This document shows positions 36,861 through 46,125 of a DNA stretch of 64,000 nt, piece by piece. Below the pieces are notes generated by a model that was not told the origin of the DNA, did no database searches, and was given only the letters and a program-made list of their open reading frames with translations. Position 1 is the first letter of the stretch; the number at the start of each line of letters is the position of its first letter. The stretch lies in contig JAZQHY010000036.1 in the NCBI GenBank assembly GCA_045540815.1, forward strand, positions 62,001 to 126,000. The letters are read 5' to 3'. The position numbers and the translations under genes were made by a program. The DNA comes from JAZQHR01 sp045540815. Lineage in GTDB: Bacteria > Bacillota > Clostridia > UMGS1810.

Positions 36861-37709
36861 TCACTTTTTAAAGTAGATAATTCCTACTACACCAGGGCCT
36901 GTATGTGAGCCAACTGTAGGGCCTACAACACCGACAGGAATATCTTTTATGTCCGCTTTTGATTTCAACATTTCAACTGTCATATTACACTTTTCTACGT
37001 CATTTCCGTGTACAACCACTATTCTGTCAAGATTTTCCGACTCTGCTATAGCGGTATCTGCAGATTTTGAAATGGCATTTTTAAGCCCTCTTACCTTGTC
37101 AACTGTCATTACAAGGCCGTTTTCTATGGTAAGAATCGGCTTTATATCAAGTACTGTTGCAAACATTTTTGCAGCACCGCTTATTCTTCCGCCCTTTTTA
37201 AGATAGTCAAGCGTGTCAACCACAAAACGAACATCGGTTTTTGCCAAGCCGTTTTCAATAAACGATATTATCTCCTCTTTTGATGCGCCCTCTTTAAGCT
37301 TTTTGGCAGCTTCCATTACCCAATAGCCGTATGCGTACGAAAAGCTTCTGCCATCGATAATAGTAATATCAGCATTAGGGTTTTCTTCAAGAACTGCTTC
37401 CCTCGCAATATGCGCCGACTGGTAAGTGCCGCTCGCCTGCGATGCTATAGTAACGTAGATTATGCTATGGTCATCAGAGAATTTTTTGTACTCGTCAATA
37501 TGCTCCTGCACAGTAATCTGTGATGTCTTTGGCATACCTTCCATGCTCGCCATTTTAGCATAAAATTCGTCTGTTCCAAGCTCGTATTTGTCCTTGTACG
37601 AAACATCCTCAAGTATGATGTTTATAGGTATAAGATGTATACCCAGTTCATTTGCCATCTCAAGTGTTATGTCCGATGTAGTGTCTGTTATAATTTTTAT
37701 TTTATCCAT
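36861..37709 (-). CDS. DegV family protein (fatty-acid binding)
   Basis: A 282-aa DegV-family protein; relatives bind fatty acids and can act as FakB subunits that present fatty acids to the FakA kinase. It shows the N-terminal ITDTTSDI motif, MPKTSQIT, YVTIASQASGTYQSA, and the C-terminal GVVGPTVGSHTGPGVVG, all typical. No fakA is nearby, so the partner must be elsewhere. The start is ATG at 37707-37709, ten bases after GAGG; the ATG at 37716-37718 is only one base from that site. It follows trmL directly. Confidence 0.92.
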   Translation of the reverse strand: MDKIKIITDTTSDITLEMANELGIHLIPINIILEDVSYKDKYELGTDEFYAKMASMEGMPKTSQITVQEHIDEYKKFSDDHSIIYVTIASQASGTYQSAHIAREAVLEENPNADITIIDGRSFSYAYGYWVMEAAKKLKEGASKEEIISFIENGLAKTDVRFVVDTLDYLKKGGRISGAAKMFATVLDIKPILTIENGLVMTVDKVRGLKNAISKSADTAIAESENLDRIVVVHGNDVEKCNMTVEMLKSKADIKDIPVGVVGPTVGSHTGPGVVGIIYFKK

Positions 37710-37721
37710 ATTTTTCATGCC

Positions 37722-38216
37722 TCATTCCCAAGAATATTTTGTAAGATTACCTTCTTCTTTAAGTTCGAAGAAGTTATTTTGTCTTAGCGCCTCATACACT
37801 ATTATTGCCACAGAATTGGAAAGGTTAAGGCTTCTGGCATCGTTTATCATAGGAATTCTTATGCAACCTTCTTTGTTATCCTTTAGAAGCTCTTCAGGAA
37901 GTCCTTTTGTTTCCTTGCCGAAAAGTATAAAATCGCCGTCTTTAAACTTTGCCTCAGCATAGTTTTTCGGTGCTTTAGTAGTGGCAAAGTGAAATCTTCC
38001 TCCCTTGTTCGCTTCAAAGAACTCTGATATGTTTTCATAATATCTTACATCTAACAAATGCCAGTAATCAAGTCCTGCACGTTTTAAAGTTCTGTCACTT
38101 ATCTCAAACCCGATTGGTTTTACTATATGAAGACGCGAGCCTGTAGCCGCACAGGTTCTTGCTATGTTGCCTGTGTTTTGCGGTATCTCCGGCTCAACAA
38201 GTACTATATTAAACAT
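37722..38216 (-). CDS. trmL: tRNA (cytidine/uridine-2'-O)-methyltransferase TrmL
   Basis: SPOUT-class methyltransferase that modifies the wobble nucleotide 34 of tRNA-Leu isoacceptors, 164 aa. Recognisable motifs are motif 1 EPEIPQNTGNIARTCAATGS, LFGKETKGLPEEL for SAM binding in the trefoil knot, and IRIPMINDARSLNLSNSVAI. The ATG follows AGAGGTAG. It lies 18 bases downstream of the aminotransferase gene and just upstream of degV, in one run of minus-strand genes. Confidence 0.94.
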   Translation of the reverse strand: MFNIVLVEPEIPQNTGNIARTCAATGSRLHIVKPIGFEISDRTLKRAGLDYWHLLDVRYYENISEFFEANKGGRFHFATTKAPKNYAEAKFKDGDFILFGKETKGLPEELLKDNKEGCIRIPMINDARSLNLSNSVAIIVYEALRQNNFFELKEEGNLTKYSWE

Positions 38217-38234
38217 ATGTCTACCTCTCGCTTC

Positions 38235-39404
38235 TTATAGCTCATCCATAAATGCTTTAAGTCTTTCAAGAGCCTCGTTTATCTGTGCTATACTGTATGC
38301 ATACGATACTCTGACAAAGCCCTCACCGCAAGCACCAAACGCTGTGCCAGGTACTAGTGCAAGCTTTTTGGACATAAGAAGCTTTTCGCAAAACTCTGCC
38401 GAGGTATAGCCTGTAGACTTAATTGAAGGGAAGATATAAAATGCTCCCTTAGGGTCAAAGCAGGTAAGACCAAGACTGTTAAAACCATCTACTATAAGTT
38501 TTCTTCTGTAGTTGTATTCATTTTTCATTTTTTCTATTGATTCGTCACCGTTTTTTAGCGCCTCGACAGCCGCAAACTGACTGGCAGTAGGTGCACACAT
38601 TATAGCGTACTGATGCACCTTTGTCATAGCCTTTACAAGTGCCTTATTTGCTGCAACAAAGCCAAGTCGCCAGCCTGTCATAGCAAATGCTTTTGAAAAA
38701 CCATTTATAACAATGGTTCTGTCCCTCATACCAGGAAGTGATGCTATAGATGTATGACTTCCCTCATAGGTAAGCTCTGCGTATATCTCATCTGACAGCA
38801 CCATAATATTTTTCTCTATAACTACATCTGCTATCTCCTCAAGCTCTTCTTTAGTCATAATAGCGCCTGTAGGGTTATTAGGATACGAAAGCACAAGCAT
38901 CTTTGTCTTGTCGGTAATACTTCCTAGAAGGTCCTCTTTCGTAAGTTTAAATTCATTTTCCGCTTTTGTTACAACAGGAACGGCTGTACCTCCTGCTAAT
39001 GTAACGCAAGGCTTGTAGCATACAAATGAAGGCTCAGGAACAAGCACCTCTTCGCCGCTTGATATAAGTGTACGTATTGCAAGGTCTACCGCCTCACTAC
39101 CGCCTACTGTAACAAGTGTTTCTTCTACCGAATAAGACAAGTCAAATCTTCTTTTTAAATAGTTGCATATTTCTTCTCGAAGCTCCATTAAACCCGAGTT
39201 TGATGTATACCATGTTTTACCGCGCTCAAGCGAGTAAATAGCCGCATCTCTTATGTGCCAAGGTGTAACAAAGTCTGGCTCGCCAACGCCAAGCGAAATA
39301 GCACCTTCCATAGTATTTACTATATCAAAGAACTTTCTTATGCCAGAAGGTTCCATATCTGCAACGTGTTTATTTATAAAGCTTTCCGGTTTAAAATCTG
39401 TCAT
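38235..39404 (-). CDS. Class I/II PLP-dependent aminotransferase, AlaT-like
   Basis: A 389-aa fold-type I aminotransferase. The PLP Schiff-base lysine is Lys238 in NGFSKAFAMTGWRLG. Other motifs are LGVGEPDF, the NPTG loop SYPNNPTGA, and RVSYAYS for carboxylate binding. Its start overlaps the stop of an Lrp-type regulator gene by four bases (ATGA), the same pairing as alaR-alaT in Bacillus, which suggests alanine transamination; substrate specificity is inferred. A GGTG-type ribosome-binding site lies within the upstream gene. Cytoplasmic. Confidence 0.88.
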   Translation of the reverse strand: MTDFKPESFINKHVADMEPSGIRKFFDIVNTMEGAISLGVGEPDFVTPWHIRDAAIYSLERGKTWYTSNSGLMELREEICNYLKRRFDLSYSVEETLVTVGGSEAVDLAIRTLISSGEEVLVPEPSFVCYKPCVTLAGGTAVPVVTKAENEFKLTKEDLLGSITDKTKMLVLSYPNNPTGAIMTKEELEEIADVVIEKNIMVLSDEIYAELTYEGSHTSIASLPGMRDRTIVINGFSKAFAMTGWRLGFVAANKALVKAMTKVHQYAIMCAPTASQFAAVEALKNGDESIEKMKNEYNYRRKLIVDGFNSLGLTCFDPKGAFYIFPSIKSTGYTSAEFCEKLLMSKKLALVPGTAFGACGEGFVRVSYAYSIAQINEALERLKAFMDEL

Positions 39405-39892
39405 ATTGTAATCACCTGTCTTCCGTCTTCTACTTTGTCAGCATAAACAACTCCATCATCTTTATATTTCTTTAGTACAAAGTGTGTAGCTGTGCTTATA
39501 ACACATTCCATAGGAGCAAGCTTTGTAGACACAAATCTTGACACATCCTGAAGTGTTTTACCTTCTATAATAACATTAAGGTCATAGGTGCCCGCCATAA
39601 GGTAAAGTGACTTAACCTCGGGATACTGATAAATTCTTTCTGCAATTTTTTCAAAGCCATCGCCACGCTGCGGTGTAACCTTAAGCTCAATAGACGCAGT
39701 TACAAACTCTTTATCAGTCTTTTCCCAGTTTATAACGCATTTATTGCCTAAAATAACCATATCGTCTTTAAGCTTTTTTATTATTTTATCAATTTCTTCT
39801 TCCTTCATATCAAGCATTACTGCTATTTGCTCGTTTGTAACGTCGCAGTTTGTTTCAAGTATTGACAATACTTTTTCATATATTTTATCCAT
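39401..39892 (-). CDS. Lrp/AsnC family transcriptional regulator (AlaR-like)
   Basis: A 163-aa protein with an N-terminal winged HTH (VTNEQIAVMLDMKEEEIDKIIKKL) and a C-terminal RAM/AsnC effector domain (about 65-145; VKSLYLMAGTYDLNVIIEGKTL). Such regulators respond to amino acids; coupling to the aminotransferase gene suggests control by alanine or a related amino acid. The ATG follows GGAGGG, 20 bases after the membrane-protein gene. Confidence 0.9.
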   Translation of the reverse strand: MDKIYEKVLSILETNCDVTNEQIAVMLDMKEEEIDKIIKKLKDDMVILGNKCVINWEKTDKEFVTASIELKVTPQRGDGFEKIAERIYQYPEVKSLYLMAGTYDLNVIIEGKTLQDVSRFVSTKLAPMECVISTATHFVLKKYKDDGVVYADKVEDGRQVITI

Positions 39893-39912
39893 TAAAAACC
39901 CTCCAATATACT

Positions 39913-41256
39913 TTACTGATTAACTCCGTATTTTTCTTTGATTTCCGCGCGTCTTTTTATAACCGCGTCTATGCCCCATACGATAGTAAGCATAAGCATT
40001 ATATCAAGATATATTCCGAAGCCGAAAAGCTTCATACTTATAAGCACTCCGCCGTTTGCGATAAAGCTAAATATTAGCTCGGTTATAAGCATAATAGGAA
40101 GCACAAGCGAAAGTACATACGCTCCGCCTTTTTTCTTATATTCCTTTACCGCCATAACGAAGAACGCAACTGCGTATATAAGTATTATCCATAAAGCCTG
40201 CGGAAGAACCTTCCTCTTTAAGAGATTCCATATTTTAAACGGAACAGGCTTTAAATCATTGTAGTTTAAAAAGTCCTGCACAAGAAAATACGAATTTTTC
40301 GCCGCCATATCCATTTTGTCTAAAAGAAGCTTTGGATTTTTTGCATAATACGACATTATCTTGCCATAGCCAATATCTTTTACAAGGGCAATATCATCAG
40401 GCTTCACCTCATACGAAGTCTTGCCGATTAAGTCCTTATGTCCTTCAAGACCAAATTCCTTAAGTGCATTTTCGGCATCGGGATTATCCATAAGCACGCC
40501 GTAAAATACACTGTTAAATACATTGTCATTTTTCGTAGGAATATTTGCATTTGCGCCCGAAAATACCGCCGCACCAAAAATAACAAGCGCGCACAAAATT
40601 CCAATTATACGCTCCACCCCGATTTTTCTAACAGAAAAAATCGCAAGGAGCACTGCGGCGACTGCGCCCGCAACAAAATTCTGATACATAGTAAATGTAT
40701 ATAAAACGCTTACGATTGTAAACGCAATAATCTTCCAAATTTTGAATTTCTTATTCATAGCTACAGCTAAAGACAACATACAAAATATCAGCACAAGATT
40801 AAGTGCAGATGCATAAAACGAGTTAAAATACGATACATATCCAAGGTCGCAGAAAAATATTAGCATTACTGCACCAAGTGTATAATCAATCACGCTTTGT
40901 CCTGTGTGCATATTTTTCATAAAGAAATATGATGCTATCAAAAATACAAGCATATACAAAATGCTTAAAAATCTTATGTCAAATACGGTGTCCGAATACA
41001 CTGCCTTGTTAATGCCAACAACTCCCATTAAAAATCTTTCAAAGAAAGTAGGATTGCCAGCCAAAGGCTCGTCAATACCATATGAAAGGGACACCGAATA
41101 TTCACTTGTCTGGTACAAGCCTACTCTTGTAAATGTGCCGAAATATTCACCTGCATCGGGAACAGCACAAATAGGCGGTACTATAACCGATACCGCAATA
41201 ACAAGTAGCATAACAAGTGCAAAAACATTATATGACTTTTTAAAAAAAGCTTTCAT
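39913..41256 (-). CDS. Polytopic membrane protein of unknown function (GT-C-like topology)
   Basis: A 447-aa integral membrane protein with about ten hydrophobic helices. The first large outside loop after helix 1 carries PDAGEYFGTF; a second hydrophilic section (about 240-330) separates the two helix groups. The layout recalls GT-C-fold glycosyltransferases or uncharacterised envelope proteins, but I see no diagnostic motif. The ATG follows ACGGAGG, and a consensus-like promoter precedes it. It heads the run with the Lrp regulator, aminotransferase, trmL and degV. Confidence 0.6.
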   Translation of the reverse strand: MKAFFKKSYNVFALVMLLVIAVSVIVPPICAVPDAGEYFGTFTRVGLYQTSEYSVSLSYGIDEPLAGNPTFFERFLMGVVGINKAVYSDTVFDIRFLSILYMLVFLIASYFFMKNMHTGQSVIDYTLGAVMLIFFCDLGYVSYFNSFYASALNLVLIFCMLSLAVAMNKKFKIWKIIAFTIVSVLYTFTMYQNFVAGAVAAVLLAIFSVRKIGVERIIGILCALVIFGAAVFSGANANIPTKNDNVFNSVFYGVLMDNPDAENALKEFGLEGHKDLIGKTSYEVKPDDIALVKDIGYGKIMSYYAKNPKLLLDKMDMAAKNSYFLVQDFLNYNDLKPVPFKIWNLLKRKVLPQALWIILIYAVAFFVMAVKEYKKKGGAYVLSLVLPIMLITELIFSFIANGGVLISMKLFGFGIYLDIMLMLTIVWGIDAVIKRRAEIKEKYGVNQ

Positions 41257-41298
41257 ATATGGTGCCTCCGTAAAAATCTTAATATGTAATCAGCATAT

Positions 41299-41327
41299 AT
41301 TATATCCCATTTCCAGATTTTTTGCAA
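41299..41327 (-). promoter_or_regulatory. Promoter of the membrane protein-alaR-alaT run
   Basis: Minus strand -35 TTGCAA (41322-41327), 17-base spacer, -10 TATAAT (41299-41304), about 43 bases upstream of the ATG. Confidence 0.75.
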
Positions 41328-41355
41328 GACATTTCCCAAATTACCGATAATTTCA

Positions 41356-41395
41356 ACAAAAAACACAGAGAATAAAAATGAAATTATCCTCTGTG
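41356..41395 (-). terminator. Rho-independent terminator after the SLH-GH18 gene
   Basis: A 12-bp stem (41364-41375 with 41384-41395, one wobble) followed on the minus strand by six T residues and a G/T run. Confidence 0.88.
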
Positions 41396-41405
41396 CATAA
41401 AGATT

Positions 41406-43322
41406 TTATTTTATATACTTGTCTATTACCTGCCAAACGTCTATAGTTTCAAATCCCCTTCGCCAAGATGCTAGACCTGATAAACCATATTTTTCTTTGA
41501 GTGACGCTTTTTTATCGATAGACTCAGCATTTTCCATCCACATTTTGTATGTGTATCCGCCATCCGCCCAACTTGCAATGGTTTGTCCGTCACTTTGCGA
41601 ATATGTGTACGTTGCACTGTTTTCATACGCAAGCTTTGATGCTTCCGCCATAGACACCGCTTTTGTGCTTGTCACCTTACCACCACTCGTTTTCCATAGC
41701 CTTACATAGAATGGCACACCAAGTATAATCTGCTCTTTTTGAACTTCTTTTAAAAGGCTCGTTATACAACCTTCTACCCAGTTAAGACCTGCAACAGGGC
41801 CTGCCGTTTTACTGCCTATGCCATACTGATCATATGCCATAAGGCACACATAATCGGTCGATTTTGCAAGAGCATCTCTGTCAAAGCACATAGACCACGT
41901 TTTGCTCGTCTTATCGTATTTACTCACATCTACACTTGTTACAAGACCAATTTCGTGCATAGCAAGTGTTACCTCACGCACGTGATTTGTGTATGCAGGC
42001 GCATCGGTATGATACATATTTTCAAAATCCATATTTATTCCGTCAAGTGCATAACGTGACACCCTGTCAACAAGGTGCTCTATCGCATTTTGCCTTGCAC
42101 TTATATCGTGCAAAAACTTATTTGCCGTTGCGGTTTTAAAGTCTGTTCGGTACATTGCCCACACTTCGTAATTGTTTTTACGCGCATAATCAAGGTATGC
42201 ACTTGTTGCATTATCCGACAGATTTATAGTAACTCCGCCCTTTTCATATACCTTTGGAGAATACTTGTAGTCACCACCCGAGTTTAACTCAAACCACGTA
42301 GGCGACACCACATTCACACCTTCGGGTGCGTATGACGGCACAGTATTAAAAACTTCCCACGTTAAGTTTATGTCTTTTTCGTAAGATAGCCTTTCGTCTA
42401 TCCTATACACCTTCCAAACGTTGCCTTTTCTGTAAAGGTACAAATCCCTATGCAAAGCATACTCTTTTTGCTTGCTTTCATTTTTATAATCTATGGTATA
42501 ATCTGCACTGAATTTTTGTTCTATAATTGCTAGATTATGCCCTGAAAATTCAATGCTTGACGATAATAGTTCGTTCTTTTTTGAAACGGATAGCGAGTAC
42601 TTTTTCATAAGCGAACGAATTTCTTTTTTGTAATCTTCTTCAGCAAGTGCGGTACCCGTTAAAATTTTATCGTCTATCTCGTAATCATTAAATCCCGATA
42701 GCTCTGACTTTGACGGAGTATTTCCCATAACTTTCAAAAGCCTTAACAGTATAGCCGACGCCTCTGCTCTTGTCGCGTTCGAATACGGTTTAAAACTTCC
42801 GTCAGAGTAGCCGTTTATTATGCCAAGTCCAACTACTTTTTCAAGATGGGTTAAATAAGTATAATTCTTTTTTATGTCGGCAAATGATATGTTTCCCGTG
42901 CTTTCTTTGTCCTTCAGTACACGCGAAATAATTATCACCATTTCCTCACGTGTAATATTGCCGTTTCTGTCAAAACTCCCCTCGCTTTTACCGTTTATTA
43001 TGCCGTTTTCATATGCTATGGAAATGTTGTCAAAAAACACATCATTACTCGATACATCATCAAAATATTTTCTACCGCTATATGAATTCATATCATAAAT
43101 CATACGCGTCAAAAGTGCGGTAAATTCGCCACGTGTAATAGTGTCATCAGGGTTTGCCATATTGTTACTTCCGTTTAGTATACCTATGTCATAAAGAGTT
43201 TGTATTTCTTTCTCCGCCCAATGCTCGTTTATGTCGGAAAGTGTGTTTAACTCATATGCCATTGACGGCACAGACGATAATGTCAGTATTAATGCAAGGA
43301 AAATCGATAAAATTTTTCGCAT
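41406..43322 (-). CDS. SLH-domain glycoside hydrolase family 18 protein (YaaH/SleL-like)
   Basis: A 638-aa exported enzyme. It has a signal peptide (cleavage near SMAYEL), three SLH repeats (about 25-200; HWAEKEIQTLYDIGILNG and two similar units) for cell-wall attachment, a linker domain, then a GH18 barrel (about 345-637). The catalytic motif DGINMDFEN carries proton donor Glu434; LMAYDQYG and GLASWRRGFE are typical of YaaH/SleL-type N-acetylglucosaminidases. The likely role is cleavage of peptidoglycan or other GlcNAc polymers at the surface; activity on spore cortex is possible but unproven. The ATG follows GAGGGG. Confidence 0.88.
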   Translation of the reverse strand: MRKILSIFLALILTLSSVPSMAYELNTLSDINEHWAEKEIQTLYDIGILNGSNNMANPDDTITRGEFTALLTRMIYDMNSYSGRKYFDDVSSNDVFFDNISIAYENGIINGKSEGSFDRNGNITREEMVIIISRVLKDKESTGNISFADIKKNYTYLTHLEKVVGLGIINGYSDGSFKPYSNATRAEASAILLRLLKVMGNTPSKSELSGFNDYEIDDKILTGTALAEEDYKKEIRSLMKKYSLSVSKKNELLSSSIEFSGHNLAIIEQKFSADYTIDYKNESKQKEYALHRDLYLYRKGNVWKVYRIDERLSYEKDINLTWEVFNTVPSYAPEGVNVVSPTWFELNSGGDYKYSPKVYEKGGVTINLSDNATSAYLDYARKNNYEVWAMYRTDFKTATANKFLHDISARQNAIEHLVDRVSRYALDGINMDFENMYHTDAPAYTNHVREVTLAMHEIGLVTSVDVSKYDKTSKTWSMCFDRDALAKSTDYVCLMAYDQYGIGSKTAGPVAGLNWVEGCITSLLKEVQKEQIILGVPFYVRLWKTSGGKVTSTKAVSMAEASKLAYENSATYTYSQSDGQTIASWADGGYTYKMWMENAESIDKKASLKEKYGLSGLASWRRGFETIDVWQVIDKYIK

Positions 43323-43385
43323 AATAAAAACCCCTCTTATATTTATGGATATATTATAGCATATCCCATTATATATAAAAAGGGG

Positions 43386-44288
43386 TCAGTTTTTACCGTT
43401 TCCGTCATACTTTTCCACAAACAAAGCCATATCGGTATAAAGCGGAATTTCAAATATCATTTCTTCGTTTTTGGTCGGGTGGATAAACCGAATATAGTAC
43501 GAATGAAGTGCTTGTCTTGGCATCTCATCGTCCACGCCATACAGCCAGTCGCCAAGCAGTGCGTGACATATATGCGAAAAATGCACTCTTATCTGATGAG
43601 TTCTTCCTGTGTCAAGGTTAATGTCCAGAAGCGTGGCAGGATAATCAAGACGTTTTAGCACCCTGTAATGAGTAACTGCCCTTTTGCCGTCATCTGCAAC
43701 GCATCTTTCAATAGTGCTTCCGTCTTTTCTGCGGATAGGAAGGTCGATAGTACCGCTATCATCTTCTATTATCCCGTGACAAACAGCCTGATATTTTCTT
43801 TGCAATTCACCTGACTGAAGCTGAAGGGATAATTTATAATGCGAATGAGCATTTTTCGCCACAAGCATAAGTCCCGAAGTGTCCTTATCAAGCCTGTTTA
43901 CCGCGCGGAATATATAGTCTTCCCCACGGGTGTCCCAATAGTATTTAAGCGCATTTGCAAGCGTATTTGTGTAATTATTCTGTGACGGATGCACGGGCAT
44001 ATTCGGATTTTTATTTATAAGCATTATGTCCTCGTCCTGATACACTATGTCTACAGGTAGATTTGTAGGCGTAATGTTTGACGACTTTTCGTCGGGTACT
44101 ATTGCAAGGAGTGTATCGCCTGTCTTTACACACTTCGTCACCCTTACAACCTCACCATTTAAAACCACTCCGCTATTTAATTTTAACTTTGATATCATCC
44201 TATCGGAAAAACCAAATTCTTTCTTGTAGATTTCTTTTATCATTTTTCCGTCATACGATGCATCAATTGTAAGTTTAAATTCTTTCAA
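43386..44288 (-). CDS. RluA/RluD family RNA pseudouridine synthase
   Basis: A 300-aa pseudouridine synthase for rRNA or tRNA. An N-terminal S4-like RNA-binding domain (about 15-75; SDRMISKLKLNSGVVLNGE) precedes the catalytic domain, with the aspartate in AVNRLDKDTSGLML and the C-terminal GRTHQIRVHFSHI motif. Which of RluA, RluC or RluD it matches cannot be settled here. The start is TTG at 44286-44288, eight bases after AAGGAG. It follows the HD gene by 22 bases. Confidence 0.92.
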   Translation of the reverse strand: MKEFKLTIDASYDGKMIKEIYKKEFGFSDRMISKLKLNSGVVLNGEVVRVTKCVKTGDTLLAIVPDEKSSNITPTNLPVDIVYQDEDIMLINKNPNMPVHPSQNNYTNTLANALKYYWDTRGEDYIFRAVNRLDKDTSGLMLVAKNAHSHYKLSLQLQSGELQRKYQAVCHGIIEDDSGTIDLPIRRKDGSTIERCVADDGKRAVTHYRVLKRLDYPATLLDINLDTGRTHQIRVHFSHICHALLGDWLYGVDDEMPRQALHSYYIRFIHPTKNEEMIFEIPLYTDMALFVEKYDGNGKN

Positions 44289-44310
44289 TATGGTTGCTCC
44301 TTTAAGGCAA

Positions 44311-44898
44311 TTATTTTTTCAAATTTCCCTTTCTTATGTTCTCCGAAATGATTTTATCTGTTATCTCATAAAGCTTTTCAGAACCAAGCTTGGTTTTTCG
44401 TTGTCTGTTATATACCTGTTCCGCTTTAACGTTATGCTCCTTCCAATCGCCACCGTTGTTACTGTCATTAAGCATAAGCGGTTGAAAATTATCCATGGCG
44501 TGCGCAAATTTAGCATCAGCTGTTTCATTCTCTTCAAATTCGTCAAATATGGCAATCAGTTCTTTTGCTTGTTCTTCAGGTAAAAGCGAAAATATCCTCT
44601 GTTTCGCCTCGTTTTCCCTGTCTTTTTGCGTTTTTAACGCTTCAACATCATATGCATATGTGTCGCCTGCATCTATCTCTACGATATCGTGAATAAGGCA
44701 CATAAGCATCACCTTGGTTATATCTATATCCTCATTTGAGTATTCCTTAAGTAAATACGCCATTATCGCCATATGCCACGAATGTTCGGCATCGTTTTCA
44801 CATCTTCCGTTACCCGAAAGGTGTGTTTGTCTGAATATATTTTTAAGTTTATCAATTTCCAGCGAAAATTTAAGCTGTCTTTCTATGCGATTATCCAT
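44311..44898 (-). CDS. HD-domain phosphohydrolase (YfbR-like, HD_3)
   Basis: A 195-aa metal-dependent HD hydrolase resembling 5'-deoxynucleotidases. Conserved metal ligands are His in ENDAEHSWHMA, the HD pair in CLIHDIVEIDAGD, and a later Asp in HAMDNFQPLM. The likely substrate is a deoxynucleoside monophosphate (inferred from family). The ATG follows AAGAGG. It is cotranscribed with the pseudouridine synthase gene. A TATAAT at 44930-44935 may be its -10 box. Confidence 0.85.
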   Translation of the reverse strand: MDNRIERQLKFSLEIDKLKNIFRQTHLSGNGRCENDAEHSWHMAIMAYLLKEYSNEDIDITKVMLMCLIHDIVEIDAGDTYAYDVEALKTQKDRENEAKQRIFSLLPEEQAKELIAIFDEFEENETADAKFAHAMDNFQPLMLNDSNNGGDWKEHNVKAEQVYNRQRKTKLGSEKLYEITDKIISENIRKGNLKK

Positions 44899-44956
44899 CT
44901 TATTACCTCTTGATTTTGTGATTTATGCCATTATACCACAATCAATTTTAAAATGC

Positions 44957-44988
44957 AAAAAATCCCACAGGATAACCCGTGGGATTTT
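44957..44988 (-). terminator. Rho-independent terminator after rpsI
   Basis: Minus-strand stem AATCCCAC/GTGGGATT with a ten-base loop followed by T residues. It closes the rplM-rpsI operon. Confidence 0.88.
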
Positions 44989-45004
44989 GTATATCGCAAA
45001 TCGA

Positions 45005-45397
45005 TTAACGTTTTGAGAACTGTGGTGCTCTACGAGCAGCTTTAAGACCGTATTTCTTACGCTCTTTCATACGAGGGTCACGAGTTAGGTAACCTTCAGC
45101 CTTAAGAGCTGGTCTGAATTCGCCTTCAACTTCAAGGAGAGCTCTTGCAATACCGTGACGGATTGCGCCTGCCTGACCTGTGAAGCCACCGCCGTTTACT
45201 TTACATATAACGTCAAACTTACCAAGTGTATCAGTAGCTACTAGCGGCTGTCTGATAATAACTTTTAAAGTTTCAAGTCCAAAATAATCATCAATGTTTC
45301 TGTCGTTGATAGTGATAACGCCAGTACCTGGAACTAGTCTAACTCTTGCAACAGATTTTTTTCTTCTGCCTGTTCCGTAAAATTGTGCATTAGCCAT
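45005..45397 (-). CDS. rpsI: 30S ribosomal protein uS9
   Basis: A 130-aa small-subunit protein whose basic C-terminal tail reaches the P-site tRNA. N-terminal [15 protein letters not shown] and C-terminal [28 protein letters not shown] tail are typical; the final residues are SKR as expected. The ATG follows AAGGAGG. It lies 14 bases downstream of rplM, the universal bacterial pair. Confidence 0.98.
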   Translation of the reverse strand: MANAQFYGTGRRKKSVARVRLVPGTGVITINDRNIDDYFGLETLKVIIRQPLVATDTLGKFDVICKVNGGGFTGQAGAIRHGIARALLEVEGEFRPALKAEGYLTRDPRMKERKKYGLKAARRAPQFSKR

Positions 45398-45411
45398 TTT
45401 TCATATCCTCC

Positions 45412-45849
45412 TTATCTGATTTCACCTGTGTACATTTCAGGCTTCTGCGCAGCGTGGTTGTGCTCAGCGCCCTTGTATACTCTTAGTCTTGTTAAAGAAT
45501 TTCTTCCGATTGTGTTGTGTGGAAGCATACCTTTAACTGCAAGCATCATAGCTTTTTCAGGCTTATCTGCCATAAGGTGTTTGTATTTAATTTCTTTTAG
45601 ACCACCGATGTAGCCTGTGTGGTATCTGTAGTATTTCTGGTCTAGTTTCTTACCTGTTAAAACTGCTTTGTCAGCATTGATAATGATAACAAAATCTCCG
45701 CAGTCAACGTGAGGTGTGAAAGTAGGTTTTATTTTACCTCTTAGAATAGAAGCAGCAGCGCTGGCAACTCTACCTAGCGGCTTGTCAGCAGCATCGATAA
45801 TGTACCATTTTCTGTCAACTTCAGCACTTTTCATCATATAAGTACTCAT
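45412..45849 (-). CDS. rplM: 50S ribosomal protein uL13
   Basis: A 145-aa early-assembly large-subunit protein. It has [18 protein letters not shown] at the N-terminus, the [18 protein letters not shown] stretch, and [12 protein letters not shown]. The start is ATG at 45847-45849 (MSTYMMKS), eight bases after GGAGG; the frame is open five codons upstream but those overlap the ribosome-binding site. First gene of the operon, behind a strong promoter and a leader hairpin. Confidence 0.98.
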   Translation of the reverse strand: MSTYMMKSAEVDRKWYIIDAADKPLGRVASAAASILRGKIKPTFTPHVDCGDFVIIINADKAVLTGKKLDQKYYRYHTGYIGGLKEIKYKHLMADKPEKAMMLAVKGMLPHNTIGRNSLTRLRVYKGAEHNHAAQKPEMYTGEIR

Positions 45850-45895
45850 TGAAAAATCCTCCATATATATTTCTTTTTATTATTAACAATTTTTA

Positions 45896-45934
45896 CTGAA
45901 AATTACTTTAAGTGGGAAAAAAGCAATCTCTCAG
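45896..45934 (-). promoter_or_regulatory. rplM leader hairpin (candidate L13 autoregulatory leader)
   Basis: On the minus strand an approximately 14-bp stem (CTGAGAG.TTGCTTT with AAAGTAATTTTCAG) with a ten-base loop starts within a few bases of the expected transcript 5' end, 47 bases before the rplM ATG. L13 leaders are known in Firmicutes as autoregulatory elements; whether this one belongs to that family needs a covariance search. Confidence 0.5.
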
Positions 45935-45942
45935 CCTTATGT

Positions 45943-45971
45943 ATTGTAATATAAAACCAAATTTATGTCAA
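45943..45971 (-). promoter_or_regulatory. Sigma-A promoter of rplM-rpsI
   Basis: Minus strand -35 TTGACA (45966-45971), 17-base spacer, -10 TACAAT (45943-45948). Confidence 0.85.
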
Positions 45972-46007
45972 TAGGTTTTTCAAAAAATTTTAATTTGTTT
46001 TTTGCGT

Positions 46008-46056
46008 TCTTTGATTTTCTCGTTTTTTCTCTTGTTTTCTCTTGTTTTCTCGAATA
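46008..46056. repeat. Short imperfect TTTTCTC repeats
   Basis: Four or so copies of TTTTCTC followed by G or TTG run back to back upstream of the CmpB-like gene. They could be slippage-derived; no function is evident. Confidence 0.6.
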
Positions 46057-46125
46057 CCAATTTCATTTTTTGAGAATAAATTCCTTGTTTTTTTGCATAA
46101 TAACACTAAAAAAGGACAGATTTTT

